Under the pieces are notes generated by a model, which worked only from the letters and a program-made list of their open reading frames with translations, had not been told where the DNA came from and did not search any database. This document shows, in pieces, positions 10,747-23,002 of a stretch of DNA of 64,000 nt (the stretch's first letter is position 1; every line of letters starts with the position of its first letter). Both the position numbers and the translations under genes were made by a program. Source of the DNA: Helicostylum pulchrum (taxonomy: Eukaryota > Mucoromycota > Mucoromycetes > Mucorales > Mucoraceae). The stretch covers positions 372,001 to 436,000 of the forward strand of contig JAIXMO010000014.1 in assembly GCA_025677825.1 (NCBI GenBank), written 5' to 3'.

Positions 10747-11967
10747 ATGAGATTCACCTCTACCATGTTACCTAGACTTTCTACAAAGGCTATGTTTAAG
10801 TCCAAGGTATTTATTTATTTTGTGCAGTAACAAAAAAAAAACTAAAAGAGTAAAAAAAAAAAGATGTCAACATTGCAACGCGGTTATTCTCAAGCTTATT
10901 CAAAAGACTTTGTCAAGTTGGTCGAGGTCGGTCCAAGAGATGGTCTTCAAAACGAAAAGACACTTGTACCTGCCAAAGTTAAAATTGAATTGATTGAACG
11001 ATTAGCTAACAATGGGTTGTCTGTGGTTGAGACTACCAGTTTTGTTAGTCCCAAGTGGGTACCTCAAGTAAGTTACATAACTGTGTTTTATTTCATTTTA
11101 TTTAACCAAGAAGAAAACTTTTTAGATGGGTGATAATAAAGAGGTTTTGACATCGATTAAAAAGAAGCCCGGTGTATTTTATCCCGTATTGACACCTAAT
11201 ATGAAGGGTTTGGAAGGTGCAATTGCAGCTGGTGCCGAGGAAGTTGCATTGTTTACAGCTGCCACTGAGTCTTTTAATTTAAAGAATACCAACTGTTCAA
11301 CCGAACAATCTCTTGCTAGAGCTAAACAAGTTTTACAAAAGGCTTTAGATCAAAAATTAAGAGTGAGAGGGTAAAATATTAATATTTTTTTTTACAAGAA
11401 AGTCCTTCTTTTTGACATTTTATTAGTTATCTTTCTTGTGTTTTAGGTTGTCCTTATGAAGGACCTGTCAACCCAGAAAAGGTTGCTGAAATGGCAAAGG
11501 AATTGTACGACGCAGGTTGTTACGAGATCAGTTTAGGTGATACCATTGGTGTTGGTACTGCTGGATCCATGGCTACCATGTTGGAACATGTCTTGAAGGT
11601 TGTTCCTGCTGAGGCCATTGCTGTGCACTGTCATGATACCTACGGTCAAGCTTTAGCTAATATCTTGAAGGCCTTAGAGTACGGTATTCGTGTCGTTGAT
11701 AGTTCTGTTGCTGGACTGGGCGGATGTCCTTATGCTCCTGGAGCTAAAGGTAATGTAGCTACAGAGGATGTGGTTTATATGCTTAACGGTATGGGGTTAA
11801 AGACTGGTGTTGATTTGGACGCACTTGTTGATACTGGTAATTGGATCTCGGAACAAATCAATAGACCTACTAGTTCTAGAGCCGGTGCTGCGTTGATGGT
11901 AGCTAGAAAGCGTAAGATGGATTTAGAGGCTGCTGCTAAATTAGAATCAAATGCTTCTAAGCTTTAA
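10747..11967 (+). CDS. HMGCL: Hydroxymethylglutaryl-CoA lyase with both mitochondrial-type leader and SKL tail
   Basis: Four exons (10747-10806, 10864-11067, 11126-11370, 11427-11967) give 349 residues. The enzyme splits HMG-CoA into acetyl-CoA and acetoacetate in leucine breakdown. The TIM-barrel start [11 protein letters not shown] carries the catalytic Arg-Asp. HCHDTYGQ carries the metal-binding His pair, and the loop [19 protein letters not shown] carries the active-site Cys. The first exon encodes a basic hydroxylated leader ([20 protein letters not shown]) that suits mitochondrial import. The carboxyl end is NASKL, a canonical type-1 peroxisomal signal. Exon 2 begins exactly with an ATG, so transcription or translation starting there would give a shorter, leaderless form. 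Dual location is an inference from these signals. Confidence 0.95.
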
Positions 11968-13595
11968 ATTTTTTTGTATTACCTTTTCTTTTTTTTTTCC
12001 CTCGTACATATCCCCTCTAGTTTTTGAAAATTAAAAAAGTTTTTTTTTATTGATTATACGAGCACGTTTGAATTTGGTACGTTCGCCGAGAATATAAAAA
12101 GCGTTACATTCGTGAAAGGTAGTACGTTATTATTACGTAGTTGTATTTGTACAATCAAGTGTACTTCTGGAAAGACCTTCTTTTTGTCACACTTAATAGC
12201 CATGACTAATAGATATATATAAAACAACAGCTAATTATTAACAGTTTTCTTCCGAGAAAGAGAAAGAGAAAGATAGAGAAAGAGAGACCCACTACCCGGG
12301 TACTAGGCCGATTATATATTCTATCTATATCAAACTTGATCTTTACACGAAATAAAAGCAAAGAACTTTATTCATCCACATGGTTTTTAAACTTTTTTGT
12401 AATTTAAGCGAAGCCCAATAAGAAACTTGTCCCAGTAATTAAAATAGGTTTTTTTTTTGTTCCTGCAGGTGTGCACATTTTTATAATTAGAAAAAAAAAA
12501 GTCAACGAAAAAACTTTTTTTTTTGGGGAGGGGGGTAGCGCGTCTTAACATATTTATCATACGTACTTTTTTTAAAAAAATAAAAAAAAGAAAGTCTAAC
12601 AATCCGAGTTATAAATATTATGTAATTGTTTATTTAAAACATGTTTTATAGTAGCAGACTAAATCAAGAGTACACACGAAATGGTTAAGGTGTTTAACTG
12701 CTTCTTTTTTTTTTAAAAAAAAAAATGTTTTTTATATAATCACAGTTTCAAGAAGTTTAGAGGAGATTACCGGTTTCAGGAACTGCATGCTTTTTTGTCC
12801 TCGCTACACATGATGTATCGTGCGCTGGTTTACATTTGCATATACAAACAGTGCGTTAAAAAAAAACGCAAAAACTTTCTCCCCCTCTCACTTGTATGAT
12901 TTCTTTAATCTTTTTTTTAAATCAAATGTGTATCCGATAGCATGATCTTTTTTTTTCGTAGGTCATTCAGTACAAAGTGTATTTTTTTTTAGTTCTAGAC
13001 CTCTCAAACGCTTATAAACAGTTTATTCCGCATGATCGAAAAACTGTAAATTACGGGATCCCAAAAACCTTATAATGCAAAACCCTCTATAAACAAGGGA
13101 GGATTATTTATATCTTTTTGGCTTTGTTTTTAGTTATTTTTATGGTTAAATTAAAAAAAAAAAAAGCACTTAGAACGTTGGGTTACAATTGGCTAATTGT
13201 ACTTTTTAAGAATCAATCTTGTATCGTGGATGCTAAGCGACATAAAGAAGAAGAAGCTTTAATAATAAACTTTTTGAATTAAAGAATGTCCCTTTATTCT
13301 ATAGATAATACCTTCCTTTTTTTTTCTTTTTTTTTTTTTGTATGGGAACCTAAATTCTGTTTTTATTTAAAGTCCTTTGAATGTTATTATTCTATACAGT
13401 TGAATGGCTTTTTAGAAAGTAGCAATCCATTCTTAGTTATTCTCGAATAAACCCTATTTTTTAAAAAAAGGATATACCATTTATCCTTTTCATTTCTTTT
13501 TCTTCAAGTCATGCAAACAGTCACTAGCATTGTACAATTTTTTTTTTCGAGTATTTTTTACTTTTGTTATTCTTCTTGGCAAAAAAACTTTAAAC
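11968..13595. other. 1.6-kb intergenic region
   Basis: AT-rich, with many A and T runs and a GA-rich tract around 12254-12288. No convincing coding frame, tRNA or repeat family was recognised. It presumably holds the HMGCL 3' end and the promoter of the REXO1-like gene. Confidence 0.5.
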
Positions 13596-15670
13596 ATGAT
13601 GGATACGCCTTCAGAAGACCCACCTATCAAACGACCTCTTGACCCTAACCAAGATAGTAAGTTACACTATACAAACTATTCCATTTTACTTACACTTCTT
13701 CCTCTTTTTTTTTATTTTTTTTAAAAAAAAAGATCTCGATGAGTCAAAGAAAGCTAAACCCGAAGTAAACACAACTACTTTAACCGCCAAACAAAAAAAG
13801 AAGGCCTCTAAAGCACGCAAATTAGGCATGACATACGAAGTTGTAGACAATGACCTTATTATCCACCCCAAACTGTTCTTTAAGCAATTCCATGATTTTG
13901 CCAGTATGAAGGACGCACGCAACTTGTTACTGACCACACTATCACCTACAGGGAAACAATCGCGACTTGCAGAGGTACCTGATTTCCCCGGTATCACACC
14001 GGTTAAGAAAACCGTCTTGATCGATGTCCCTATTTTTGACCCCAACGAGATGGGATTACCTTTGGATGTAACGTACTTGTCGAAAGAAAGTGCGCCCGAC
14101 GTGTACCAGCAAGTGGTCAGTGATCCGTTGTACGAGTATATTCAACAAATGTCAGATCAAGACAAAGAGATTGTGGGCCTGGTGAGTGCAGCGGGTTTTG
14201 ATCAATATAAGCGTGTACATGATCGTTTTTTGGATATGCTGGAGGTCCCGTTATCAAAAGGAGAATTGAAAAAGAAACGCGAGGAAGAGGACAGAGATCC
14301 GGATCAAAAGAGAGCGATTGTGCCAGAGGTTTTGGTGATGGAGAAAGATCTTTTGATGGTGGAGGATTTTCCGATTCATAAGGTATTGGATCCAGAGAGT
14401 GAGTTGGAGGAGGGATGGGTGGATACCTTGCCGGGTGTTGGCGTACACCCAAAGACATTACTTGCATTGGATTGTGAAATGGTAAGCTCTATTTTTTTAT
14501 TTTTTTTGGTGGTTAAAATCTTAATTTTTTTGCGTAGTGTAAAACTGTAAATGGATACGCTGTGACTCGAGTTGCACTTGTCGACAGAGGTATACATACA
14601 CATATAAAAAAAAAAAGTAAAAGACAACTAAAAGCGGTGTTTTTTTTTTTGCAGATCGAAATGTGCTTATTAACGAATTAGTCAAACCCACAGACGAAAT
14701 TACAGACTACGTTACACATATCAGTGGAGTTAGCGAAAATTCACTTGTTGGCATCACCACGACTTTACACGATATCCAAAAAAAGCTTCAGCATCATGTG
14801 ACGCTTGACACCATCCTGGTTGGACACGGCTTAGTCAACGATTTAAAATGTTTAAAGATGCGCCATCCTTACATTATCGATACTGCCGTCATCTACCATC
14901 ATAAAAACGGGCCCCCTTATAAACCTTCGCTCCGCGACTTGACCACACGATACTTGAAGCGCACCATCCAAGTCCGCGACGAAGATAAAAAAGCAGGCGA
15001 TGTACAAGGTCACGACCCCTGTGAGGACGCTATTGCCAGTTTAGAACTTTTAGAACGCAAGTTGGTGTACGGTCTCAAGTATGGACTTTCAGGGTTGTCG
15101 CAGACGGAGACGGTGCTTGATTATTTGCAGCGCAATGGACAAGACGGTGCAGTGATTGAACATGGTGCAGATTTAAGCATGTTGATGAAGAGAGCTCTGT
15201 CGGAAAACGAGGATTATTATTCGGAAAAGTCAGATGCGCAAGTAGTGGAAAAGCTGGTGCAACATCATAGAACGAAACATATTGTAATTGCTAGGCTGGA
15301 TTTGCCTCAGGCGACCGAAGCGGAAAGAAGAAGTGCATTTATGCGGTTGTTTAAGCGGGTTTATGAGGGCTTAGACCCTGATACTGCCTTTTGCATCACC
15401 ACTGGGTACAGAACTAACAAACAGCGTGAAGAGTAAGTCTTTTTTTTTTTTTTAAAAAAAAAAGAAAAGAAAACACGTTGATTATAAGTTAACCTTTTTT
15501 TAATTTGTAGACTTCGTCAAAAACGTATTGATTATAAAAAGAAATTAAAGTTGGTTGGGTTATCAGATATACCAATGGAGGAAAGATGGAGTATTGAAGA
15601 TGAGCACGCGTTAGAACAAATTGCAGACGCTACACGTCGTGGGTTTATCTTTGCTTCTATTAAAAACTAA
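13596..15670 (+). CDS. REX1: REXO1/Rex1-type 3'-5' RNA exonuclease (DEDDh)
   Basis: Five exons (13596-13656, 13733-14481, 14538-14589, 14655-15432, 15511-15670) give 599 residues. The exonuclease domain shows all DEDDh motifs: LALDCEM (Asp and Glu), GHGLVNDLKCLKM (Asp) and GHDPCEDA (His and Asp), with the family-typical ISGVSEN between the first two. Such enzymes trim 3' ends of tRNA, 5S rRNA and 5.8S rRNA in the nucleus. A Lys-rich segment (KQKKKASKARKLG) near residue 40 could be a nuclear signal. About 230 residues lie before the catalytic domain and about 180 after it, similar to fungal Rex1. An intron interrupts the codons just after the first motif. REXO1 and Rex3/REXO5 are close relatives; the long flanks favour REXO1/Rex1. 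Confidence 0.88.
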
Positions 15671-16059
15671 ATACACAAACACAACGATTACCTTTTTAAA
15701 GTATGGCACCGGCCGGAGAAGTACTACATTTTGTACGACATTTTTTTTTTTTTTTTTTTTTTTTTTTTGTAATAAAAAAGGACGATAGTAAATATACATG
15801 CATAAAAACTAAACACATTATCTAACAACCTCCCCCTTTTTTTAAAAAAAAAAGAAAGTGATGAAGATGTGCAGATTGTTGTTAGAGATGGTTACACGTC
15901 TCAATTACATTTTAACTATTATAAACCACGCAAAACAGTATGCGCCCTATGTGCCGTATCACAACGAGGTTTTTTTTTTTATATAAATATTGTTTGTTAT
16001 TTCTTAGAAGTCTTTCTTTTTTTTCTTTTTTAAAAAACTTTTTTTCTTTCTTACACTAA
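15671..16059 (+). other. Short intergenic region with a possible two-exon small ORF
   Basis: An ATG at 15703 opens MAPAGEVLHFVR and is followed by a run of about 28 T. Near 15863 another stretch reads open with a CALC motif (KPRKTVCALCAVSQR). These could be exons of a small gene, but the splice sites are poor and no family is recognised. Confidence 0.2.
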
Positions 16060-18556
16060 ATGTTGGGCCCTTCACCTGTATCCAAGGTACGTAAGAGAGA
16101 AGTAACACTGTAAAAATAAGTAACTTAAATGTATTTTGTAGCCAATAGAGGAACCTACTCATGTTAGTAACCTCATTCGTATGGTCAAGGACGATATGAA
16201 CCAAGAAGACCTTATTCAAAGCTTCAAAGCTATTACTGACAACATCAAAAAGACAGGAGCCAAAAGATCTGGTGTGAAATCCGGTGTAAAACCTGGCTCC
16301 TCTTCTACAGATGCAGTACCGCCCACGAAATCTAGTAAACCTACAGGATCCAAGTGGACTTTGGATGCACTTTCTAAAAATATTATGGCAGCTTTGAACA
16401 TTTCACCCGCTAGCTCTGCTGCTATCAAGGATATCCTTGGGTTACCAATTAAACATCAGCTTACGTTATTAAACGCCATTTCTGAAAGGTACCACAAAGA
16501 AATCAGTTTTAAATCATCTTTATTTAACCTTTTATTTTAAAGAATTTTGAGTAAGAATGCTCCTGTGAATGATCGTAATAATACGTTTGAATCAGTTATG
16601 AATATCTTGGGGAATTTGGGTCCTGAAGATAATGATTTGGTATTTTTAGTTACTCAGCCATTAATTGAAGCCTTCCATGTGAGTTTAGAAAAAAAGAAAG
16701 CAAAGCCCGCAAAAACTAACTAACTAGATGTTGTTTTAGAATGATATTCCCAAGCCATTTAATAATTATGTTGGAAATCAGTATCGTACTGCAGATGGTA
16801 GTTCTAATAGTTTATTATTTCCTCAAGTTGTAAGTAATTATATATACAAAAAAAGGACACACTAATAAATAAAAAAAATATAGGGTCAAGCAGGTTCAAA
16901 CTATACTCGATCAGTATCTAGTGTTACAGAAAACAATACTAATCTTCCATCACCTAAGCTTGTGTTTGATAAATTGTTAAAGAGACCTGATGGACACTTT
17001 GAGGAACATAAAGGAGGTATTAATATGATGCTGTTTTATTTAGCTATTCTTATTACGCATGATTTATTCTATACGGATTCAAAGGATCCCAAGCGTAATA
17101 TGACTACCGGTTATTTGGATCTGTAAGTTGTTGTGTAACAATTCTGTATGTGTGTGTGATACTAACAATTTTAAAGTTCTTCCTTGTATGGTTATAACCG
17201 TGCTGATCAAGAATCTGTTCGTCAAATGAAGAATGGGTTATTAAATAACGATCAATGGTTTGATAAACGTCTTGTTATTCAACCCGCAGGTGTAGCAGCC
17301 TTAATTACAGTATTCAGTCGTAACCACAACCACGTCGCTAAAAAGTTGCTAGAGATCAATGAAAACGAAAAATTCTCGTATGGCGCTGGTAAACGATTAG
17401 CAAGTGCCGAAGAACAAGATGAAGAACTTTTCCAAACGGCACGATTGATTAATAACGGATGTTATACCAATGTTATTATTCATGACTATATTCGTACGAT
17501 TATTGGAACCAACGCCGATTCAGATTTTGTGTTTGATCCTTTTGGCATGCCCAGTAATCCAATGTACGGTAACGCAGTCTCGATAGAGTTTAATGCGATT
17601 TACCGATGGCATGCGGCTATTGGTAAAGAAGACTCGCAGTGGATTGCTGATGTCATGGCGTTGTTGACAGAGCAAATGAAGTCGAGCCGTGCTGAAGAAC
17701 GTCATCCTGGTCTAGACCGGTCCTTGATTAATAAGGGTGCACAGAATGAAAGTATCTTTGATAAATTGTTGGTTGGGTTTAACGAGCATTTTGTTCATGC
17801 TTCAGATGAGGAATTAGCAAAGGGTTTACCTATTGCAGGTGCGCACCGTGACATTGGTACGGGTAAATTTGCAGATGGTGATATTATCAAGGCTTTAAAA
17901 GCAGGATTTAATCAATCTGCATCTGAAATTGGGTAAGTCACAAGGTTAAAATATGTGTGTATGCAACACTAAGATTATAAAATTGTTACTAGTAACGGTC
18001 AGAATACACCAGCAGCTTTAGAACATGTAGAGATTGCAGGTATTCAACAAGCACGTATTTTAAATACATGCTACTTTAACGACTTCCGAAAGTTTTTACA
18101 CTTGACAACTTTGGATACATTTGAAGACTTTTCTGAAAAGAAGGAGATTCAAGAAGCACTTGAAGAATTATACGGTACACCTGATCGAGTTGAGTTGTAT
18201 GCTGGGTTAATGGTTGAACGTACGAAACAAACAGGACTTCGATTACCATATACTATGGGAAGAGCTATTTTAAGTGATGCAGTCAACTTGTTAAGAAACG
18301 GTAAAAAAAAAAAGCGTTAGTAAATTGTCATACGATGTATATATTAATTTAATTTTTGGTTCTAGATCGTATACTAAGTAAAGAATTGACACCGTCTAAT
18401 TTAACTAACTGGGGTTACCAATATACGCTTGGGGATCCCAAGATGCACAACCGTATTTTCCCGTCCTTATTGACTGAATTGTTCCCAGACGTACGTGCAG
18501 AGTCAGGAGGATTTACAGCTGATGAATTAAAAACCTTATTTAATACACCCAAATAA
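16060..18556 (+). CDS. Fatty-acid dioxygenase, Ppo/linoleate diol synthase type, dioxygenase domain only
   Basis: Eight exons (16060-16086, 16142-16488, 16543-16678, 16740-16829, 16884-17122, 17177-17932, 17993-18300, 18366-18556) give 697 residues. It belongs to the animal haem peroxidase/cyclooxygenase superfamily. ITHDLFYTD carries the distal His. FNAIYRWHAAIG carries the catalytic Tyr and the proximal haem His (YRWH), as in fungal psi-factor producing oxygenases, which hydroperoxidise linoleate to make oxylipin signals. Ascomycete Ppo/LDS proteins continue into a P450-type isomerase domain and reach about 1000 residues; here the chain ends at FNTPK with no such domain. The first exon is tiny (nine codons). 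The product is probably a hydroperoxide or needs a separate partner enzyme (inference). Confidence 0.88.
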
Positions 18557-18878
18557 AAACCAGGTGATTTTAATAATTTGTCAAAATAACAGGTATAATA
18601 ATTAAACCTTTTTTTTTTTTTTTTTTTTTTTTTTTCTCATTGTTCACTAGTTTTTAAACTGAACAATGCAATGTCACACTAAATTTGATTTATTACAACA
18701 ATATGTTGTCATGCTTTACTTTACCCAATTTGGATAGTTTATTTTTTGTTAAAAAATGTTGTATATACAATTATAAAAAAAAGAGAGAAGGGAGTAGTAA
18801 TATGGGGATGCAAGTAAATATATAATTATGAATGTTGTGTGTGTGTGTGTGTGTGTTGTGTTAAGCTAATAATTAATT
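18557..18878. other. Convergent 3' region
   Basis: Space between the 3' ends of the dioxygenase gene and the minus-strand C2H2 gene, containing a T run of about 29 and a GT microsatellite. Confidence 0.5.
18836..18856. repeat. (GT)n microsatellite
   Basis: About ten GT units just beyond the 3' end of the minus-strand C2H2 gene. Confidence 0.85.
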
Positions 18879-19112
18879 TTAGTGCTGATAGAGTTGCTGG
18901 TGATTCGCCAAGTTGCCAAGAGAATGGAATTTCCTATGACAAGCATTACAACGTACAGCAGAAGATCTCACTTGCGTACTTGAAAACCAAGCATTTGATT
19001 TTATTTGTGTTGCAAGTGTCATCATGTTTTCTTCTAATTCATTTAATGGCCAGTCCTGATATCGTGTGGATGACATCAATTTATTTGCTGATATAGGAAT
19101 GGAAGCAAGCAT
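18879..19112 (-). CDS. Small single C2H2 zinc-finger protein
   Basis: Intronless, 77 residues. The carboxyl end has one Cys2-His2-like unit, CNACHRKFHSLGNLANH then QQLYQH, with spacing C-x2-C-x12-H-x5-H and the family-typical F and L. The first 50 residues show no other domain. The upstream sequence on its strand is pyrimidine-rich (the CT tract 19142-19164), as expected of a 5' leader, so the ATG at 19112 is likely the real start. A single finger can bind nucleic acid weakly or protein; no target can be proposed. Confidence 0.6.
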   Translation of the reverse strand: MLASIPISANKLMSSTRYQDWPLNELEENMMTLATQIKSNAWFSSTQVRSSAVRCNACHRKFHSLGNLANHQQLYQH

Positions 19113-19141
19113 TATATTAAAAAAGAGAATTTAAAGATGAA

Positions 19142-19164
19142 AGAGAGAGAGAGAGAGAGAGGGG
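19142..19164. repeat. (GA)n tract in the leader of the C2H2 gene
   Basis: Alternating GA on the plus strand, CT on the coding strand, 30-50 bases upstream of the ATG at 19112. Confidence 0.7.
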
Positions 19165-19544
19165 AAACAAAAACTAAGTGATATTTATACTATTTTCTGT
19201 GTGAGTGTAAATGGATAAAAGCGGGGAAAGATTAGAGTGCCGTTTTTTTGTTCTTTTTTAACCCCGTGTTGTTTCCAGTGTAATGAATGATCAAAAGAGC
19301 CCACATCTTTTTTATTTATTTATCATGCTCGGGAGGGAAAAATAGAGTTTATCTTCTTTCCGTACCATCCTTTTTGTCCTTGTGATTATACAGAAGAGAA
19401 AAAATGAGCGCTCTTTTAATCCTTGTGACGTTTATAGGGGGGGGGGGGGGAAAGAGGACGTGGCGCGCTCAAGTATACCATACTTGTATACTTTGAGGTA
19501 CCTAAAGTAAATTTTTTTCTTTTTTTCTTGTTAAACAATTTATA
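19165..19544. other. Divergent promoter region between the C2H2 gene and RAD23
   Basis: Contains a run of 12 G (19438-19450) and an imperfect inverted motif around CAAGTATACC and TTGTATACTT near 19470-19495. No ORF. Confidence 0.4.
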
Positions 19545-21171
19545 ATGGGTGCTTTGGTAAAAAAAAAAGAAACAAAGAAACAAGTAAAAAAAAAAAATGG
19601 TTTATTGACAACAATTTTTAGCAAATTACTATTAAAACTCTTCAACAAAAGTCTTTTAAACTTGAAGTAGATTCTTCCGACTCTGTAAGTTGATAAAACA
19701 AATAAAAAAAAAAAACATTTTTGCTGATTAAAAACGTCTAGATCCTTTCTGTTAAAGAAAAGATTGAAAAAACTCAAGGTCACCCTATTTCACAACAAAA
19801 GCTCATTTTCGCTGGTATGTAAAAATTTATTTTTCTTTCAGAAGCAAACTAATTTGTGTTTTACAGGTAAAATTCTTGCCGATGAAAAGAATATTGAGGA
19901 ATATAAAATTAGCGAAAAGGATTTCTTAGTTGTCATGGTCTCTAAGCCTAAGGCTGTACCTACTCCCAAACCAGCAGAACCCGTTGCAGAACCTGTTGCT
20001 GCTGCTCCTATAGCCCCTGTTGTTGCCGCTGCTGCTGCTGCTGAACCTGCTGTTGCTGCTGCTTCTCCCGCTGTTGCTGCTGCTGCTGCACCTGAAGCCA
20101 CCACTGAAAATGCTAGTAATGATTCTCAATTAGGTAAGAATATATATGTGTATATTTATGTACGGGTTCACTAATCGTGAAATTAGTTACTGGAACTCAA
20201 CTCGATGGTGTTCTTCAAAATATGATGGAAATGGGTTTTGAGCGTGAACAATGTGTTCGTGCTCTTCGTGCTAGTTTCAATAACCCTGATAGAGCAGTTG
20301 AATATCTTTTTAATGTAGGGGATATAAATATATATATATATATACAAAAAGGAATGATTGATTAAAAATGTTATATATTCAAAATAGGGTATTCCTCAAA
20401 ATATCCAGGAAGAAATGAACGCTAGTCAACAAGCTCAACAACAAGCTCAACAACAAACGCCTGAACAAGCTCCTCAACAAGCTGCACCAACTTCACCTAC
20501 TACTGAAGCCGCTTCAAGTAAGACTAATTGTTACTGCGTAAAAAAAAAAATTCATGCTAAAAAATTAATTTTGTAGATGCACCTTTAAACTTATTTGCAG
20601 CAGCTCAACAACAAGCTCAAGCTCAACAACAACAACAACAATCGGAAGGAGGAAATAACGCAGATTTTGCTGGTTTAAGAAACACACCACACTTTCAACA
20701 AATTCGTCAGTTGGTTCAATCTAACCCTGCTTTACTTCAACCTTTGCTCCAACAGTTGGGTCAATCCAACCCTGAGCTTTTAAGATCAATCAATGCAGAT
20801 CCTAATGGATTTTTACAAGCCTTGTTGGAAGGCGCTGAAGATGAAGAAGGTGGTGCTGCTCCTCCTGGATCTTCTATGGTTCAAGTCACACAAGAAGAAA
20901 AGGAAGCTATTGACAGAGTAAAATATATATATATATCACGAGATAAAACCCGAAAATCATTTGATTTTAACTTTTTTTTTCTTTTTAGTTAGTCGCTTTA
21001 GGATTTGAAAGAGGTATTGTTATTGAAGCTTATTTCGCCTGTGATAAAAACGAAGGTAAAAAATATACAAGTTTATACGTAAAGAAGAAGTGGGAGAATA
21101 TTGACGTCTACTTTTTTTATATTTTAGAATTGGCAGCAAATTACTTGTTTGAACATGGATTCGAAGAATAA
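19545..21171 (+). CDS. RAD23: UV excision repair / proteasome shuttle protein Rad23
   Basis: Nine exons (19545-19556, 19622-19684, 19742-19814, 19867-20133, 20187-20314, 20388-20517, 20577-20917, 20989-21055, 21128-21171) give 374 residues with the full Rad23 order. A ubiquitin-like domain ([16 protein letters not shown]) is followed by an Ala/Pro-rich linker. Next come UBA1 ([19 protein letters not shown]), a Gln-rich linker, the XPC/Rad4-binding STI1-like domain ([18 protein letters not shown]) and UBA2 ending [10 protein letters not shown]. It binds ubiquitin chains through the UBAs and the proteasome through the UBL, and stabilises Rad4 in nucleotide excision repair. The four-codon first exon (MGAL) is the least certain part; the rest is clear. 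Confidence 0.95.
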
Positions 21172-21526
21172 ATTTAAATTTTTTTGGGGATCTTTTTTTT
21201 TTTTTTCCGCCCCCAAATAAAATTTCGATTTTACATATTAAAACGATTAAAGCAAAATCGTTCTTTTTTCGCTGTGCTTTTTTCTAATTTGCTGGTTAAA
21301 ATGCGGGGGAGAGTTTACTACGGCTTAAGCTCACCGTTTTTTTTTTACTGCCTTAAAACATTGTTCTTCCTTGTTGAAAGAATCTGTCAGAAATTTTTTT
21401 GTTGGGGATGAAAAAAAACCAGTCACAAAAAAGGAAAAAAAAGTTTTTGGAGTTTGATTTTTTTTTTTGCACCAGTTTTTAGTTTTTACCCTTTTTCTTT
21501 TTTTTAAAAAAACTTTTTTTCTTTTA
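21172..21526. other. Short intergenic region, probable NAP1 promoter
   Basis: T-rich, between the RAD23 stop and the NAP1 start. An open frame at 21184-21411 is composed of Phe/Leu-rich noise and is not taken as a gene. Confidence 0.5.
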
Positions 21527-23002
21527 ATGGATCAGCAAGCAGGTAAAAAAAAAAAAAAAGGATAGCTAAAAGAAACATAAACTTATATTGTTGTTCTTTT
21601 TTTTTAGTTGATATCAGAAACAAGAAATTTACTGCACCTACACCTCAAAACACACCTATTAACACAGCACCCATCAATTCCCAATTTAACCCATCCATCC
21701 CGGCTATTACTGAAGAAATGGAAACTATTACTACTTCCGGTAAATTGAAAAGCGACTGTCTGTTAAAAAAATGTACTTACTCTTTTTTTCTTTATTAAAA
21801 AAAAAAAAAAATAGGCGCTGCTGCCACTAACCCTGCTCTTATGAGTATGCTCCAAGGTAAATTAGGTAACCTTATGGACGAACCTCTTCCTGCCTCTGTT
21901 CAACGTCGTGTGAACGGCCTCAAATTCCTCCAATCCAAGCACACTGAATTAGAAGGTAAATTCCAAGAAGAAGTCTTGGCTTTAGAAAAGAAGTACCTTG
22001 AATTGTACCGCCCCTATTATAACAAGCGTGCTGAAGTGATTGCTGGTAAATATGAGCCTACTGAAGAGGAAGTTGCTATTGGTGCCAAGGTAGATGAGGA
22101 TAGTGACGATGAGGAGGAGGAGGATGACATGAAGGATGAAGCAGAAAAGATTGAGGAAGATAAGGACGATGAGGATGTTACTGGTATTCCCGAGTTCTGG
22201 TTAACCGCTTTAAAGACTCACCCTCAAATCAGTGAAACTATCACTGACGTTGATTGTGATGTCCTTAAGCATCTCGTTGATATTCGTATGACTTACCTCG
22301 AGAAGCCTGGTTTCCAACTCGATTTCGAGTTCACTGAAAATGATTTCTTCACCGATAAGGTCTTGACAAAGACTTATCATTATCAAGATAACGTCACCGG
22401 TGGTGATTACGTATATGATCATGCTCGTGGTTGCGAAATCCATTGGAAGGATGGTAAGGACTTGACTGTCACCGTTGAAACCAAGAAGCAACGTCATAAG
22501 GGTACCAACAAGACTCGTGTCGTAAAGCGCACTGTCCCCGCTGATACCTTCTTCAACTTCTTTAGTCCTCCTGTTCTTCCTGAGGATTCTGAAGAACTTG
22601 ATGAAGAGGAGGCTGAGGGTTTAGACGCCAAGTTGGAAGCTGATTATGAAATGGGTGAGGAGTTCAAGGAGAAGCTTATTCCCCATGCCGTTGATTTCTT
22701 TACCGGTAAGGCTCTTGAATACGAGGATTACGAGGAGGAGTCTGATTTCGAGGTAAATTTTTTTTTCTTCTTTTTTTTTTTCTTTTTTTACTGACTTTGT
22801 TTATTATTATAGGATGACTTCCTTACTGATGAAGATAACGAAGATGGTGACGAAGAAGAGGATGATGATGATGACGATGATGATGATACTGTAAGTTGCT
22901 TTACTATTTATAATTCACCATAAAAAACTAACCTTTTCTTTTCTTTTCTTTAAAAAGCCTGCTAACAAGGCCGAAAACGCTCCCGAGTGTAAGCAATCTT
23001 AA
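21527..23002 (+). CDS. NAP1: Nucleosome assembly protein 1
   Basis: Five exons (21527-21542, 21608-21739, 21815-22752, 22813-22890, 22958-23002) give 402 residues. The NAP domain is complete: dimerisation helix (KYLELYRPYYNKRAEVI), IPEFWLTALK, the core PGFQLDFEFTENDFF and TFFNFFSPP. A strongly acidic tail in exon 4 binds histones. NAP1 is the H2A-H2B chaperone shuttling between cytoplasm and nucleus. The carboxyl end ECKQS keeps the Cys four residues from the end, matching the CaaX-type box known in animal NAP1L1 (CKQQ). The GTGTAAGC inside the last codons could pass for a donor, but reading through gives the conserved tail, so I keep it. Confidence 0.95.

Noticed and set aside
12657..12705. 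tRNA-like string ATGGTTAAGG in the 12-kb gap
   Set aside because: No cloverleaf, no T-arm GTTCRA sequence at the right spacing.
14117..14467. 116-codon minus-strand Pro-rich ORF
   Set aside because: Antisense of REXO1-like exon 2, without splice or start support.
19838..20129. Two minus-strand Ala/Ser-rich ORFs
   Set aside because: Shadows of the Ala-rich RAD23 linker.
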